Assembly: GCF_031456835.1 (NCBI RefSeq)
Contig: NZ_JAVDVK010000001.1
Span: forward strand, 2,728,001 to 2,792,000
Direction: 5' to 3'
DNA from: Leifsonia shinshuensis
Lineage (GTDB): Bacteria; Actinomycetota; Actinomycetes; Actinomycetales; Microbacteriaceae
DNA length: 64,000 nt
Both the position numbers and the translations under genes were made by a program. The notes under the pieces are model-generated. The model was not told where the DNA came from. It was given only the letters and a program-made list of their open reading frames with translations, and made no database searches. Below are positions 51,926-60,482 of the stretch, piece by piece (position 1 is the stretch's first letter; each line of letters begins with the position of its first letter).

Positions 51926-52073
51926 GTCTCCCAGGATGGCGGCGCATTCTTTCGGGATTCTTACGTGCGCTGTGCGGACGCTGATGGCTTGTTATGTGCT
52001 TGCCCTGACGCGCGCACGCCCTTCACCCCTCGCGCCGCACCTGCGATGCTGGGGGAGTCGGAAGGAGACGGCC

Positions 52074-52766
52074 GTGGACGACAACGCGTTCTTCGAGCGA
52101 GCCATCCTCGCGTCGGCGGCCGAGCCGGACGACGAGGATGCGGTGCGGCAGCTGCGCGAGCTGTTCGCACCGGAAGAGCTGGCCGCCTGGGAGTGGTACA
52201 AGGCGTCGGAACCGCGGATCACGGTGCCGGTGGAGCACGACGACGAGAACGACCGGTACGTCGCCGAGTGGGGCGAGTTCGGCATCCAGGGCACGTCTCC
52301 CGCGTCGTACGAAGCGGCACTCGACGCGCTGGCCGCGCACGTGCGCGCGTGGGCGGGCGATGTCCGGGATGCGGGACCGCGGCTCGGCACGACGGCCGAG
52401 TTGCGTTCGCTGGTCGACGAGCTGGACGAGCTCGACGACGAGGCGCTCCGCACCTTCCTGCTCGTCCGGGTGTCGTTCGACCGCGGCGGGCTCACCTTCG
52501 GCCTGGCGGAGTTCGTCGAGGAGGACGGCTCGACGACGCAGCGGGCGGTGCCCTTCGCGGATGGACGGCCGCCGGCGGAGATCGACCTTCCCGTCGACGG
52601 AGTCATGACGACGTACCAGTCGAGTGTGCGCGGCGGTCTCGTGGCCTTCTCGCGGGTCGGGGCCGGGCCGAGCATCGCCGCGACTCTGCGGCAGGAGGAA
52701 CCGACCGGCGACGTGGGCGCGGAGTTCCCGCAGCCCGGTTTCGGGCCCTCCAGCAGCGAGGCCTGA
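52074..52766 (+). CDS. hypothetical protein, 230 aa
   Basis: An acidic, probably cytoplasmic protein. Its N-terminal half is helical with many Glu/Asp residues (FFERAILASAAEPDDEDAVRQLRELFAPEELAAWEWYKASEPRITVPV), with no signal or membrane helix. I see no motif that gives a function. The GTG at 52074 follows GAAGGAG by 6 nt, and third positions are GC-rich, so it is a real gene. It precedes the EAL gene on the same strand by 69 nt and could be co-transcribed with it. Confidence 0.75.
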   Translation: MDDNAFFERAILASAAEPDDEDAVRQLRELFAPEELAAWEWYKASEPRITVPVEHDDENDRYVAEWGEFGIQGTSPASYEAALDALAAHVRAWAGDVRDAGPRLGTTAELRSLVDELDELDDEALRTFLLVRVSFDRGGLTFGLAEFVEEDGSTTQRAVPFADGRPPAEIDLPVDGVMTTYQSSVRGGLVAFSRVGAGPSIAATLRQEEPTGDVGAEFPQPGFGPSSSEA

Positions 52767-52835
52767 CCGCCCCTCCCGTTGACAGGCGCCCCCGGTGCGG
52801 GCACTGTGGCGTGGACGGCCGAAGAGGAGGTGCGG

Positions 52836-53597
52836 GTGGCGACGACTGAGCTGGATGCGCGGGAGCTCGCCCGCGCGATCGCCGCCCATCAGCTCCAGGT
52901 GCACGTTCAGCCGCAGATCGACCTCGCCTCCGGCGCCGTCGTGGCGGTCGAGGGCCTGTGCCGGTGGACGCATCCCACACGGGGTCCCGTACCGCCCGCC
53001 GAGTTCGTCGCGCTGGCCGAGGCGACCGGCGTCATCCACGACCTCGGCCTGTTCGCCCTGCGTGAGTGCTGCCGCATCGGCCGCGAGTGGCGGGAGCGCG
53101 GCTACGACCTGGCGGTCGCCGTGAACGTCTCCCCGCTGCAGCTCGAGACGGACCGCTTCTTCGACGAGCTCGAACGCCAGCTCGCGGACTCCGGACTGGC
53201 TCCGGCGGACCTCATCGTCGAGGTCACCGAGGCTGAGCGGATCGCCGACTACAGCGCCGTCACCGGCCGGCTGGACATCATCCAGAAGTGGGGCGTCACC
53301 GTATCCATCGACGACTTCGGATCCGGGCACTCGTCCATCGAGCGTGCGCTCGCCGTCCACGCCCAGGAGCTCAAGCTCGACCGCAGCCTCATCGCCGGCG
53401 CCGACTGGGAGGCGGTCGCCGACGCGGTCGCTCAGGCGAAGACGGGCGGTATGCGCGTCGTGGCGGAGGGCATCGAGACCGCCGACCAGCTGGCCGCCGT
53501 GCGCTCGGCGGGGTGCGATCGCGGCCAGGGGTATTTCATCGCGCGTCCGACCGATCCGGATCGTTTCGCCGACTGGTTGCAAACATTCGTAGGCTAA
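52836..53597 (+). CDS. EAL-domain cyclic-di-GMP phosphodiesterase
   Basis: 253 aa, nearly all one EAL domain. The EAL motif appears as VEGLCRW, and the other catalytic or metal residues are kept: VNVSPLQLE (Asn), VEVTEAE (Glu), IDDFGSGHSS (Asp pair), ELKLDRS (Lys), VAEGIET (Glu) and GQGYFIARP (Gln). The enzyme should therefore be active, hydrolysing c-di-GMP to pGpG. It has no sensor domain. The GTG at 52836 has AGGAGG 5 nt upstream; an earlier GTG at 52830 is less likely. The partner cyclase gene starts 53 nt later. Confidence 0.88.
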   Translation: MATTELDARELARAIAAHQLQVHVQPQIDLASGAVVAVEGLCRWTHPTRGPVPPAEFVALAEATGVIHDLGLFALRECCRIGREWRERGYDLAVAVNVSPLQLETDRFFDELERQLADSGLAPADLIVEVTEAERIADYSAVTGRLDIIQKWGVTVSIDDFGSGHSSIERALAVHAQELKLDRSLIAGADWEAVADAVAQAKTGGMRVVAEGIETADQLAAVRSAGCDRGQGYFIARPTDPDRFADWLQTFVG

Positions 53598-53650
53598 ATT
53601 CATTAGGTGAGCCCTCGGACGGCGGCTCAGCCAGACGAAGGAGACGAGCG

Positions 53651-54970
53651 GTGCGCCCCATTGCTGCGGACGACCTGCCCTGCGCCATCGTGCGGCTGGA
53701 TGCGGAGGGCCGGATCGTCGAAGCGAACGATCTGTTCGCCGAGTGGACCGGTCTGCCTGTGGCCGAGCTCACGGGACGGCCGTTCAAGTCCGTCCGGCAG
53801 CGGTTCGCCGGCGTGGGCGGACGGTCGGAGGGCATGGTGCGCCTGGCGCACCGCGACGGGTCGTACCGCCCGGTGATCGTCGGCCGCGAGGACTCCGGCG
53901 ACGGGGCGGTCCTCGTGCTGGTCGACGCCGCCGACCGCGCCGAGCGCGAGCGGGAGCTGATGCGGTCGCAGGCGCTCCAGGAGCGCACCCGGAACCGGCT
54001 GGAGCTCATCATCGACTCCTCGATCGCGTTCTCGGCGGCGACCAGCGAGCAGGAGCTGGTCGACATCCTGGCCACGACCGTCGCGAAGGCCTACCAGGCC
54101 GAGCAGTCCGCGGTCTTCCTCCGGGACGAATGCGGCGGATTCCTGCAGGCGTCCGGCGACAACCCGCTGCACGGGATGCCCGGCGGCGAGACTCTCGTCG
54201 CCCAGGCCTCCGGGCTGCGGAACGTGCTCGCCGTGAGCGGCGCCGCTGCCGCCGACGAGGTGACCCCGGTGCTCGGCGCCGCCATGCGCGGCGCCGGAGT
54301 GCATGCGGTGCTCGTGGCGCCCATCCAGCACGACGATCTGCTGTTCGGTGTCTTCGTCGCCTTCTTCCTGCACCCGCGGCAGTTCGACTCGGAGGCCGCT
54401 CCGCTGGCGGACGCGCTCGCCGGACAGGCCGCGCAGGCGATCACCACCCTCCGCCTGCAGCGGCAGCTGGAGCACGCGGCCATGCACGACGAGACGACCG
54501 GGCTGCCGAACCGCCGTCGGCTGGAGACGCAGCTGCTCGAGTACGGCCGGGCCACTCCGGCCCTCGTCGCCACGCTCTTCATCGACCTCGACGGCTTCAA
54601 GCGTGTCAACGACGGTCTCGGCCATCACGTCGGCGACCTGCTGCTGCGGGAGGTCGGACGACGCCTGCAGGAGGTGGTGCGGCAGGAGGACCTGGTGGCC
54701 CGCTACGGCGGCGACGAGTTCGTCGTCGTCTGCGAAGTGCCCGAGGTCGCCGCTGCGGAGGACGTCGCCGACCGCATCCGCCTCGCGATCGGCCTGCCCT
54801 TCGCCGACCTGCCGGAGGGATTCCCGATCAGCGCCAGCATCGGGATGTCGATCGCCCGGACGAGCGACCCGGGCTGGAACCCGGACCGGCTCATCCGCGA
54901 GGCCGACCACGCGATGTACTCAGCGAAGAACGCGGGCGGCAACCGCGTGGTCGGCAGCTCGATCGACTGA
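53651..54970 (+). CDS. PAS-GAF-GGDEF diguanylate cyclase
   Basis: 439 aa. An N-terminal PAS-like domain (about 8-100; CAIVRLDAEGRIVEANDLFAEWTGL), a short helix, a GAF-like domain (about 125-265), and a C-terminal GGDEF domain (about 275-435) with the active site RYGGDEFVVV. The inhibitory I-site RQED lies five residues before GGDEF, so feedback inhibition by c-di-GMP is expected. Sensor ligands are unknown. The GTG has AAGGAG 7 nt upstream. It makes c-di-GMP, opposed by the EAL protein encoded just before. Confidence 0.9.
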   Translation: MRPIAADDLPCAIVRLDAEGRIVEANDLFAEWTGLPVAELTGRPFKSVRQRFAGVGGRSEGMVRLAHRDGSYRPVIVGREDSGDGAVLVLVDAADRAERERELMRSQALQERTRNRLELIIDSSIAFSAATSEQELVDILATTVAKAYQAEQSAVFLRDECGGFLQASGDNPLHGMPGGETLVAQASGLRNVLAVSGAAAADEVTPVLGAAMRGAGVHAVLVAPIQHDDLLFGVFVAFFLHPRQFDSEAAPLADALAGQAAQAITTLRLQRQLEHAAMHDETTGLPNRRRLETQLLEYGRATPALVATLFIDLDGFKRVNDGLGHHVGDLLLREVGRRLQEVVRQEDLVARYGGDEFVVVCEVPEVAAAEDVADRIRLAIGLPFADLPEGFPISASIGMSIARTSDPGWNPDRLIREADHAMYSAKNAGGNRVVGSSID

Positions 54971-54973
54971 CGG

Positions 54974-56020
54974 TCAGTCGGCGTCCTCCCGCACCTTGCG
55001 GGCCTCGTCGATGAGCTCCTCCTCCTTCTGCTCCGACTTCTCGCTGAGACGGGTGTCGCGCGGCGGCAGCTGGATGGTCTCCTCGGCCGCCATGCCGGCC
55101 TGCAGTTCCCGGCCGCGCTCGGTCTCGGCGTCGAACTCCGCTCCGAAGAGAAGCGCGAGGTTGGCGATCCACACCCAGAGCAGGAAGACGATCACCCCGG
55201 CGAGCGGACCGTACGTCTTCTCGTAGTTGGCGAACGTCGCGACGTAGAACGCGAACAGCAGAGTCGCGACAGCGAGCACCACGATCGCGATCACGGCGCC
55301 CATGCTGATCCAGCGGAACTTCGGCTGCTTGGCGTTGGGGGCGGCGTAGTACAGCACCGCGATGATGACGACGACCACCAGGAGCAGGACCGGCCACTTG
55401 GCGATCTCCCACGCGATGCGCGGACCGGCGCCCAGGCCCAGAGCGTCACCGATGGCCTTGGTGACGGGACCTGAGACCACGAGGATGAGTGTGACGATGG
55501 TGACGAGCACCACGGTGATGACGGTCACCACGAGCTGCTGGGGCTTGAGCTTCCAGAACGGCCGGCCTTCGTCGATCTCGTAGATGCGGTTCATCGCGCG
55601 GGAGAACGCCCCCACGTAGCCGGAGGCGGACCAGATGGCGACGACGATGCCGAAGACCAGCGCGAACCCGGATGCCGGGGAGTTCACCGCGTTCCGGATG
55701 GGGCCCTCCAGCAGCTGCGCGGTGGAACCGGGCGCCACCTGCTTCACGATCCCCATCAGGGCGTTCGTAGCGGAGCGTCCCTGCCCCACGACGCCGAGCA
55801 AGGAGACGAGGGCGATCAGCCCCGGGAACAGCGACAGGATGCCGTAGTAGGTCAGCGAAGCCGCGATGTCCGTGCATTTGTCGGTGCTGAACTCGCGCAT
55901 GGTGCGCTTCAGCACCAGCTTCCAGGACGGCTTGTCGAGGTGGTGCGGACTCTCCGGCTTGCGGGAGTCCTCGGGGGAAGGGGCATCGGCCAGGCGCTTG
56001 CTGGCCCCGACATCGCTCAT
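54974..56020 (-). CDS. YihY/UPF0761 family membrane protein
   Basis: A 348-aa protein with the YihY (formerly BrkB, RNase BN-like) pattern: a cytoplasmic N-terminus, the conserved DIAASLTYYGILSLFPGLIALVSLLG segment, six transmembrane helices and the signature AMNRIYEIDEGRPFWK. The acidic, charged C-terminal tail ends in KSEQKEEELIDEARKVREDAD. It is not a nuclease; its real role is unsettled. ATG 56020 was chosen; an upstream frame lacks support. A hairpin terminator separates it from the upstream DUF3618 operon. Confidence 0.88.
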   Translation of the reverse strand: MSDVGASKRLADAPSPEDSRKPESPHHLDKPSWKLVLKRTMREFSTDKCTDIAASLTYYGILSLFPGLIALVSLLGVVGQGRSATNALMGIVKQVAPGSTAQLLEGPIRNAVNSPASGFALVFGIVVAIWSASGYVGAFSRAMNRIYEIDEGRPFWKLKPQQLVVTVITVVLVTIVTLILVVSGPVTKAIGDALGLGAGPRIAWEIAKWPVLLLVVVVIIAVLYYAAPNAKQPKFRWISMGAVIAIVVLAVATLLFAFYVATFANYEKTYGPLAGVIVFLLWVWIANLALLFGAEFDAETERGRELQAGMAAEETIQLPPRDTRLSEKSEQKEEELIDEARKVREDAD

Positions 56021-56044
56021 CGTCGGATCCTCTCGGTGCAGTGC

Positions 56045-56086
56045 TTTTAAAAGGGGCGGCGGCCGGCCCGGGGGAGGCCGACCGCC
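56045..56086 (-). terminator. intrinsic terminator after the DUF3618 gene
   Basis: GGCGGCCGGCC (56058-56068) pairs with GGCCGACCGCC (56076-56086) with one G-T type pair and a 7-nt loop. On the minus strand TTTT follows 5 nt after the stem. It lies between the DUF3618 stop and the YihY start. Confidence 0.75.
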
Positions 56087-56102
56087 GCGCGGGGAGGGAG
56101 TT

Positions 56103-56669
56103 CTACTGGTCGGACTGCAACCGCTGCTGCGACTGCTTGGCGTCGTCGGCGACATCGCTCGCGCGGTCGGTGGCCTCCTCCTTGACGGTGGACACCCCCT
56201 CCTGCGCGGTCTCCTTCACCGACTGGACGGCCTGCTGGGCCGGCTCCTTGAGGTCGTTCGCGACCTGCTTGCCGACGTCGGCCGCCTCCTGGAGCAGGGG
56301 CTGTGCCGCATCCTTCGCCGAGGATGCGAGCTCCTTCTCCTTGTTGCTCGCCGGGATCAGCGAGGCGACGAGGGCGCCGACGCCGAAGGCGATGAGGCCG
56401 ACGGCGAGCGGGTTGCCCTGCGCCTTGTTCACGACGGTGCGGCCGGCGTCGGCGACGGACTCGCCGGCGTTGGAGACGGTGCCTCCCACGTCGTCGGCGG
56501 TGCCCATCACCCGGTCGCTGAGGGAGTGCCAGGCGCCTTTGACCTTGCGGGTCTGGCGGTCCACGATCTTGCTGGGCGTGACCTTGTCGGCCAGTGCGTC
56601 CACGTCTCCGCTCAGATTGCGGCGCGTGGCCTCGATGTCGGCGCGGATGGCGTCGGGGTCGTCACTCAT
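56103..56669 (-). CDS. DUF3618 protein
   Basis: 188 aa. The N-terminal DUF3618 domain reads DPDAIRADIEATRRNLSGDVDALADKVTPSKIVDRQTRKVKG. After it comes a helical segment with one weak membrane helix (NPLAVGLIAFGVGALVASLI), then a long Lys/Glu/Ala-rich helical tail (KEPAQQAVQSVKETAQEGVSTVKEEA). It is a membrane-associated stress or envelope protein of unknown role. It overlaps the holin-like gene by 4 nt. Confidence 0.88.
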   Translation of the reverse strand: MSDDPDAIRADIEATRRNLSGDVDALADKVTPSKIVDRQTRKVKGAWHSLSDRVMGTADDVGGTVSNAGESVADAGRTVVNKAQGNPLAVGLIAFGVGALVASLIPASNKEKELASSAKDAAQPLLQEAADVGKQVANDLKEPAQQAVQSVKETAQEGVSTVKEEATDRASDVADDAKQSQQRLQSDQ

Positions 56670-57082
56670 CGGTTCTCTCCGTTCGGTTTCAGGGTCGGGG
56701 GGATTTCCTTGACCGTCTCGACGGTCTGCGGTGCGCCTTTCACGGTCGCCAGCTGCTTGCGCCCGACCAGGTACAGGACGAGCGCGACGATCGCCCAGAT
56801 CACGGCGACGATCACCGCGGACCAGGCGTTGCCGACCAGGTAGCCGAGCGCCCACCACAGGGCGATCGACAGGAAGAACACCGCCATCAGTCCGGCGTAG
56901 CCGGCGCCTCCCAGCAGCCCGGCGCCCTTTCCGGCGCGCGTGGCGGTCTGCCGGATCTCGGCTTTGGCGAGTTCCATCTCCTGGCGGATCAGCGTGGAGA
57001 GATCGCGACTGACCTCTCCGAGGAGCTCGCCCAGCGAACTGTTCGCTGCGCGATCCTCTGCGGCACTGGGCTGGTCGGTCAT
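56666..57082 (-). CDS. phage holin family (superfamily III-like) protein
   Basis: 138 aa with the usual pattern: a charged helical N-terminus (LGELLGEVSRDLSTLIRQEMELAKAEIRQTATRAGKGAGLLGGAGYAGLM) and two membrane helices (AVFFLSIALWWALGYLVG and AVIVAVIWAIVALVLYLVG), then a short tail. The name is historical; these proteins travel with DUF3618 genes in Actinobacteria and have no shown lysis role. It overlaps both neighbours by 4 nt. Confidence 0.88.
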   Translation of the reverse strand: MTDQPSAAEDRAANSSLGELLGEVSRDLSTLIRQEMELAKAEIRQTATRAGKGAGLLGGAGYAGLMAVFFLSIALWWALGYLVGNAWSAVIVAVIWAIVALVLYLVGRKQLATVKGAPQTVETVKEIPPTLKPNGENR

Positions 57083-57927
57083 GCCCGGCCTCCGGTGTAG
57101 CCGGCGCCCGGCAGCTCAGGCTGGTCGGTGACGCCGTCGTCGTACAGGTCGCCGTCGGCGACCGTCCCCGTGCCGCTCAGGCCGGTCGTGCTCGCGCCGG
57201 TGTAGCCCGTGGTGTCGGTGTAACCGGTCGTGCCGGTGTACCCGGTCGTCCCGGTGTATCCGGCGGCGGTGGTGCCGGTCGAGCCGGAGCTGCTGCCGCT
57301 GTCGGAGTCGTTCCCGCTCGCCAGAGCGCGGGTCAGGCGTCCCGCGAGCGCGCCGGCGATGGCCGCCGCGGCGATGAACGTGCCCGGGTTGCGTCGTGCG
57401 TACGACTTCACCTCGTTGAGAAGCGAACCGGGGTCGCGCTGCTCGAGCCAGCCGGCGATCGAGTGGGTGCGCTGTGCGGCCTGCCGGACGAGGTCGCTGG
57501 CGACGCCGCCCTGCTCGGAGGACGAGGCCATCTGGTCCAGCTCGTCGCCGACGGAGCGCAGACCGCTCGCGACCCGCTCCTGCTGCTGGGCCGCCTGGTC
57601 CCGCAGCTCGCGCTGGGTCTGGTGGTACAGGTCTCTCGCCTGCGACTTCGCCTCGCTCGCGACGTTCTTCGCCTGCTCCTTCGCGGTGCCTGCGACGTCC
57701 TTGCCGGCCTGCGCCGCCGAGCCGGCGACGCGTCCCGCCTCCTCGCGTACGCCGCTTTGGCCGCCGGTCGAGTTGCCGCTGGTCGTCGTGCCGCTGGTCG
57801 TCGTGCCGCCGGCGCCTGCTGCGCCGCCGGGCAGCACCGACTCGGGGAGGCCGGCCTCGGGCTCCAGCGTCTCTCGCCTGCTGTCGAAGATCGGGGTGTC
57901 CGCGGACTGGTCGTCTGACATGGTCAT
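57079..57927 (-). CDS. hypothetical protein with Gly/Thr/Tyr repeat tail
   Basis: 282 aa. The N-terminal part is low-complexity Gly/Thr/Ser. A long Ala/Gln/Glu-rich helical segment follows (VAGSAAQAGKDVAGTAKEQAKNVASEAKSQARDLYHQTQRELRDQAAQQQERVASGL), then a hydrophobic patch (GTFIAAAAIAGALAGRLTRALA) and a tail with repeats of the type TGYTGTT. No domain of known function. First gene of the three-gene minus-strand operon; the ATG at 57927 has AAGGAAA upstream, and a second in-frame ATG lies 6 nt later. Confidence 0.78.
   Translation of the reverse strand: MTMSDDQSADTPIFDSRRETLEPEAGLPESVLPGGAAGAGGTTTSGTTTSGNSTGGQSGVREEAGRVAGSAAQAGKDVAGTAKEQAKNVASEAKSQARDLYHQTQRELRDQAAQQQERVASGLRSVGDELDQMASSSEQGGVASDLVRQAAQRTHSIAGWLEQRDPGSLLNEVKSYARRNPGTFIAAAAIAGALAGRLTRALASGNDSDSGSSSGSTGTTAAGYTGTTGYTGTTGYTDTTGYTGASTTGLSGTGTVADGDLYDDGVTDQPELPGAGYTGGRA
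57169..57269. repeat. short tandem repeat encoding TGYTGTT-type units
   Basis: On the minus strand, repeats of roughly 18 bp encode the series YTGTTG YTGTTG YTDTTG YTGAST. Copies vary at third positions, so they are kept at protein level rather than freshly duplicated. Confidence 0.7.
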
Positions 57928-58088
57928 GACTGCCGTTTCCTTTCGGTGGATGTGCCCGGATGGGGTGTGTCCCGGATGGGTTTGTGCCGCCCACGGAAGA
58001 CGCCCGGTGGAGGCGGGTCCAGTCATTGACATATCCCTCCAATGGGGGGTACCCCTGCAGGCAGGTGCGCGCAGGCGCGTGCGAGGGC

Positions 58089-58094
58089 TACGGT
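58089..58094 (+). promoter_or_regulatory. -10 element for a leaderless message
   Basis: TACGGT lies exactly 7 nt before ATG 58102, and no ribosome binding site is visible. A perfect TTGACA occurs at 58026-58031, too far to be its -35. Confidence 0.4.
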
Positions 58095-58101
58095 GTGCCG
58101 C

Positions 58102-59034
58102 ATGGACGTCCTCGACTGGCTTCTCGATTCCGATCCGGCCATCCGCTGGCAGGTGTTGCACGCGCTCACCGACGCGCCCGCTGAGGAGGTCGCAGCCGAG
58201 CGCGCCCGCATCGCAACGGACGGCTGGGGTGCGGCACTGCTGGCCGAGCAGGCGGAGGACGGCCTCTGGGACGGCGGGACCTACCGGCCCGGCTGGATCC
58301 CCCCGGAGCGCGACGGCTTCGATGCGTGGAGCGGGACGCACTTCACCCTGCAGCAGCTGGTGGACTTCGGCCTCGATCCGACGAGTCCGGAGGCGCGACG
58401 CGCCATCGCCCGGGTCCGCGAAAATGTTCGCTGGGAGCACGCCGGCGAGCCGTACTTCGACGGCGAGACCGAACCGTGCATCAACGGCGTGGTCCTCACC
58501 ATCGCCACGTACTTCGGGGAGACCGGCGATCGTGTCGCCGAGACCCTGGCCGATTCGCGGCTCGGAGACGGCGGCTGGAACTGCTGGGCGGAGTACGGCG
58601 CGCGGGTCTCGTCCTTCCACTCCACCATCTGCGCCGTCGAGGGATTGCGGGCCTGGCAGCACGCGGGCGGCTCCGACCCGCGCGTGGAGGAGACCGCGGC
58701 CGCGGGGGAGGAGTACCTCCTCGCGCGCGGGCTGTTCCGCCGCCGCTCCGACGGCAGCATCCCCGATCCGCGGATGACGATGCTCTCCTACCCGGTCCGC
58801 TGGTACCACGACGTGCTGCGGGGGCTCGAGCACTTCCGGCTGCAGGACCGGCGGGATCCGCGCCTGGCCGAGGCGGTGGAGCTGGTCCGGTCGAAGCGGG
58901 ACGCCGAGAGCCGCTGGGTGCTCGAGAACGACCACGAGGGACCGGTCAACGTCGAGTTCGAGATGGAGGGCTTCCCGAGCCAGTGGCTCACTCTGCGCGC
59001 GCTCCGGGTGCTGCGCTGGTGGGATGGCGACTGA
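58102..59034 (+). CDS. squalene cyclase/prenyltransferase-fold protein
   Basis: 310 aa resembling the alpha/alpha-barrel terpenoid-toroid repeats: DGLWDGGTYRPGW, GDGGWNCWAEYG and SSFHSTICAVEGL fit the QW-like repeat style. No DxDD motif for cyclisation is visible, so it is probably not a terpene cyclase and may be a structural relative. Function unknown. The gene is divergent from the DUF3618 operon and ends 6 nt from the convergent reductase gene. Confidence 0.72.
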   Translation: MDVLDWLLDSDPAIRWQVLHALTDAPAEEVAAERARIATDGWGAALLAEQAEDGLWDGGTYRPGWIPPERDGFDAWSGTHFTLQQLVDFGLDPTSPEARRAIARVRENVRWEHAGEPYFDGETEPCINGVVLTIATYFGETGDRVAETLADSRLGDGGWNCWAEYGARVSSFHSTICAVEGLRAWQHAGGSDPRVEETAAAGEEYLLARGLFRRRSDGSIPDPRMTMLSYPVRWYHDVLRGLEHFRLQDRRDPRLAEAVELVRSKRDAESRWVLENDHEGPVNVEFEMEGFPSQWLTLRALRVLRWWDGD

Positions 59035-59040
59035 GCGGAC

Positions 59041-59598
59041 TCAGTTCTGTACGGCGTAGTGCAGGGCCACCGTGCCGTTGCCGAAGCGGCGCTCGTCGCG
59101 GAGCTCCAGCCCGAGGCGCTGGCCCAGCGGCAGGGCGGGCGTGCCGCCGCCCACGGCTACGGGCACGAGCATGAGCCACACCTCGGCGACCAGGCCGGCG
59201 GCGAACGCGCGGGCCGCGAGGGTCGGCCCGCCGATCGACACGTCGTGCTCGGCGTCCTGCACCAGCGTGCGCACCGCATCCGGGTCGAAGGTCCGCTCCA
59301 GCCGCGTGCGGGGAGTGGTCACCTCGGCGAGGCTCGACGAGAAGACGATCTTGTCGGAGTCCCGCCAGGCGGCCGCGAACTCGGCCGTCACCGGATCGTC
59401 CTCCGCCCCCGGCATGTCCTGCCAGACCCGCATCGTCTCGTACATCCGGCGCCCGTAGAGCACGGTGCCGACGCCCCGTTCCAGAGCGTTCGCGAAGGCG
59501 TGCACCTCCGCGTCCGGCGCGGCCCAGGCGAACGAGCCGGCGGCGTCGACCGTGTAGCCGTCGACGGAGGCGATCGCGGAATAGAGGAGGCGTCCCAT
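59041..59598 (-). CDS. dihydrofolate reductase family (RibD C-terminal-like) protein
   Basis: 185 aa starting MGRLLYSAIASVDGYTVD, with the middle YGRRMYETMRVW and the end ISIGGPTLAARAFAAGLVAEVWLMLVPV. This is the RibD C-terminal fold common to many small actinobacterial reductases; it is not the main DHFR. NADPH is the likely cofactor, the substrate unknown. TAGAGT (59606-59611, minus) lies 7 nt before the ATG, so the message may be leaderless. Confidence 0.85.
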   Translation of the reverse strand: MGRLLYSAIASVDGYTVDAAGSFAWAAPDAEVHAFANALERGVGTVLYGRRMYETMRVWQDMPGAEDDPVTAEFAAAWRDSDKIVFSSSLAEVTTPRTRLERTFDPDAVRTLVQDAEHDVSIGGPTLAARAFAAGLVAEVWLMLVPVAVGGGTPALPLGQRLGLELRDERRFGNGTVALHYAVQN

Positions 59599-59639
59599 GC
59601 CCGGGACTCTAGGCGACGGCGCGCCTGATCGGCCAGGGC

Positions 59640-59897
59640 TCAGCCCAGTTGCGGCAGGAGCACCTTCAGTGCGCGCAGCTCGTCGCCGAAGACCCAGGGC
59701 ACCGCGATGTCGAGCACGAAACCGATCCCGACGAGGAGGAGCGCCATCCCGGCGGCGATCAGCAGCAGGGTGATCGCGAGCTGCAGGTACGCGTTGCCGG
59801 TGACGGCGGCGAGCAGCCCCCGCGCCCGCCGCCGCACCGGTTCCGACGGCGTTCCGAGCGTCGGTGCGGTTCGCAGTCCGTGGCCCAGCGTCGTCAT
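59640..59897 (-). CDS. small membrane protein, 85 aa
   Basis: The protein has an N-terminal charged part (EPVRRRARGLLAAVTGN) and one or two hydrophobic segments (LQLAITLLLIAAGMALLLVGIGFVLDIAVPWVF). The ATG at 59897 has GGGGAG 6 nt upstream. I do not recognise it. Confidence 0.65.
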   Translation of the reverse strand: MTTLGHGLRTAPTLGTPSEPVRRRARGLLAAVTGNAYLQLAITLLLIAAGMALLLVGIGFVLDIAVPWVFGDELRALKVLLPQLG

Positions 59898-60031
59898 CGG
59901 TCTCCCCCTTCGTGTCCGGCCCGGGAGCACTGCGCTGCGAGCCGACGTTCCGAGTCAACCGTGAGCGCCGCCGGAGGGCATCGACCGCAGGTGGGGGATG
60001 GGTCATCCCTGGGGATGATCCGGGCGACCGG

Positions 60032-60430
60032 TCAGGGCAGGGGGACGGTGCACCCGCAGCCGTGCTCCGGCTCGGGGATGCGGTGCTCGGCCCCCGCGAG
60101 CCGCCGGGCCAGCAGTTCCCGGCGCCGCTCGAGCTGCGCGATGGCGCTGTCGAGCTCGGCGAGGCCGTCGCGGTAGGCGTCGCGGGATGCGGGGCACTCG
60201 TCACTGTGCGCGTGACCGGACCCGAGGCACTCGATGAACGGGCGCGCCTTGCCCGGCGGGATGCCCGTGGCGGCGAGCTCCCGGATCTCCCGCACGGCGC
60301 GCAGGTGCTCGTCGCCGTACTCCCGATAGCCGTTGCCCAGCCGCGTGGGAGCGACCAGGCCGAGTCGCTCGTAGTAGCGGACGGCCTTCACCGTCACTCC
60401 GGCCCGTTCGGCCAGCTCGCTGATGCGCAT
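60032..60430 (-). CDS. MerR family transcriptional regulator
   Basis: 132 aa. The N-terminal winged helix (ISELAERAGVTVKAVRYYERLGLVAP) is standard for MerR. The C-terminal coiled coil carries cysteines in ECLGSGHAHSDECPAS and a CGC near the end, as in metal- or thiol-sensing members, but the inducer is not defined. The ATG has GGAGG upstream. No target operon with a metal transporter lies beside it. Confidence 0.88.
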   Translation of the reverse strand: MRISELAERAGVTVKAVRYYERLGLVAPTRLGNGYREYGDEHLRAVREIRELAATGIPPGKARPFIECLGSGHAHSDECPASRDAYRDGLAELDSAIAQLERRRELLARRLAGAEHRIPEPEHGCGCTVPLP

Positions 60431-60482
60431 GTCGTCCTCCGCCGTCAGCGTAGACCCTGACCCGCGGGGCAGGGTACAGCCG

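Noticed and set aside
56666..57082. Prophage remnant, because a holin-family gene is present
   Set aside because: No integrase, capsid or lysin genes are near. This holin-like family is a normal chromosomal partner of DUF3618 genes.
58026..58054. TTGACA near the squalene-cyclase-like gene as its promoter
   Set aside because: At 17-nt spacing the -10 would be GTACCC, which is poor; TACGGT nearer the start fits the leaderless pattern better.
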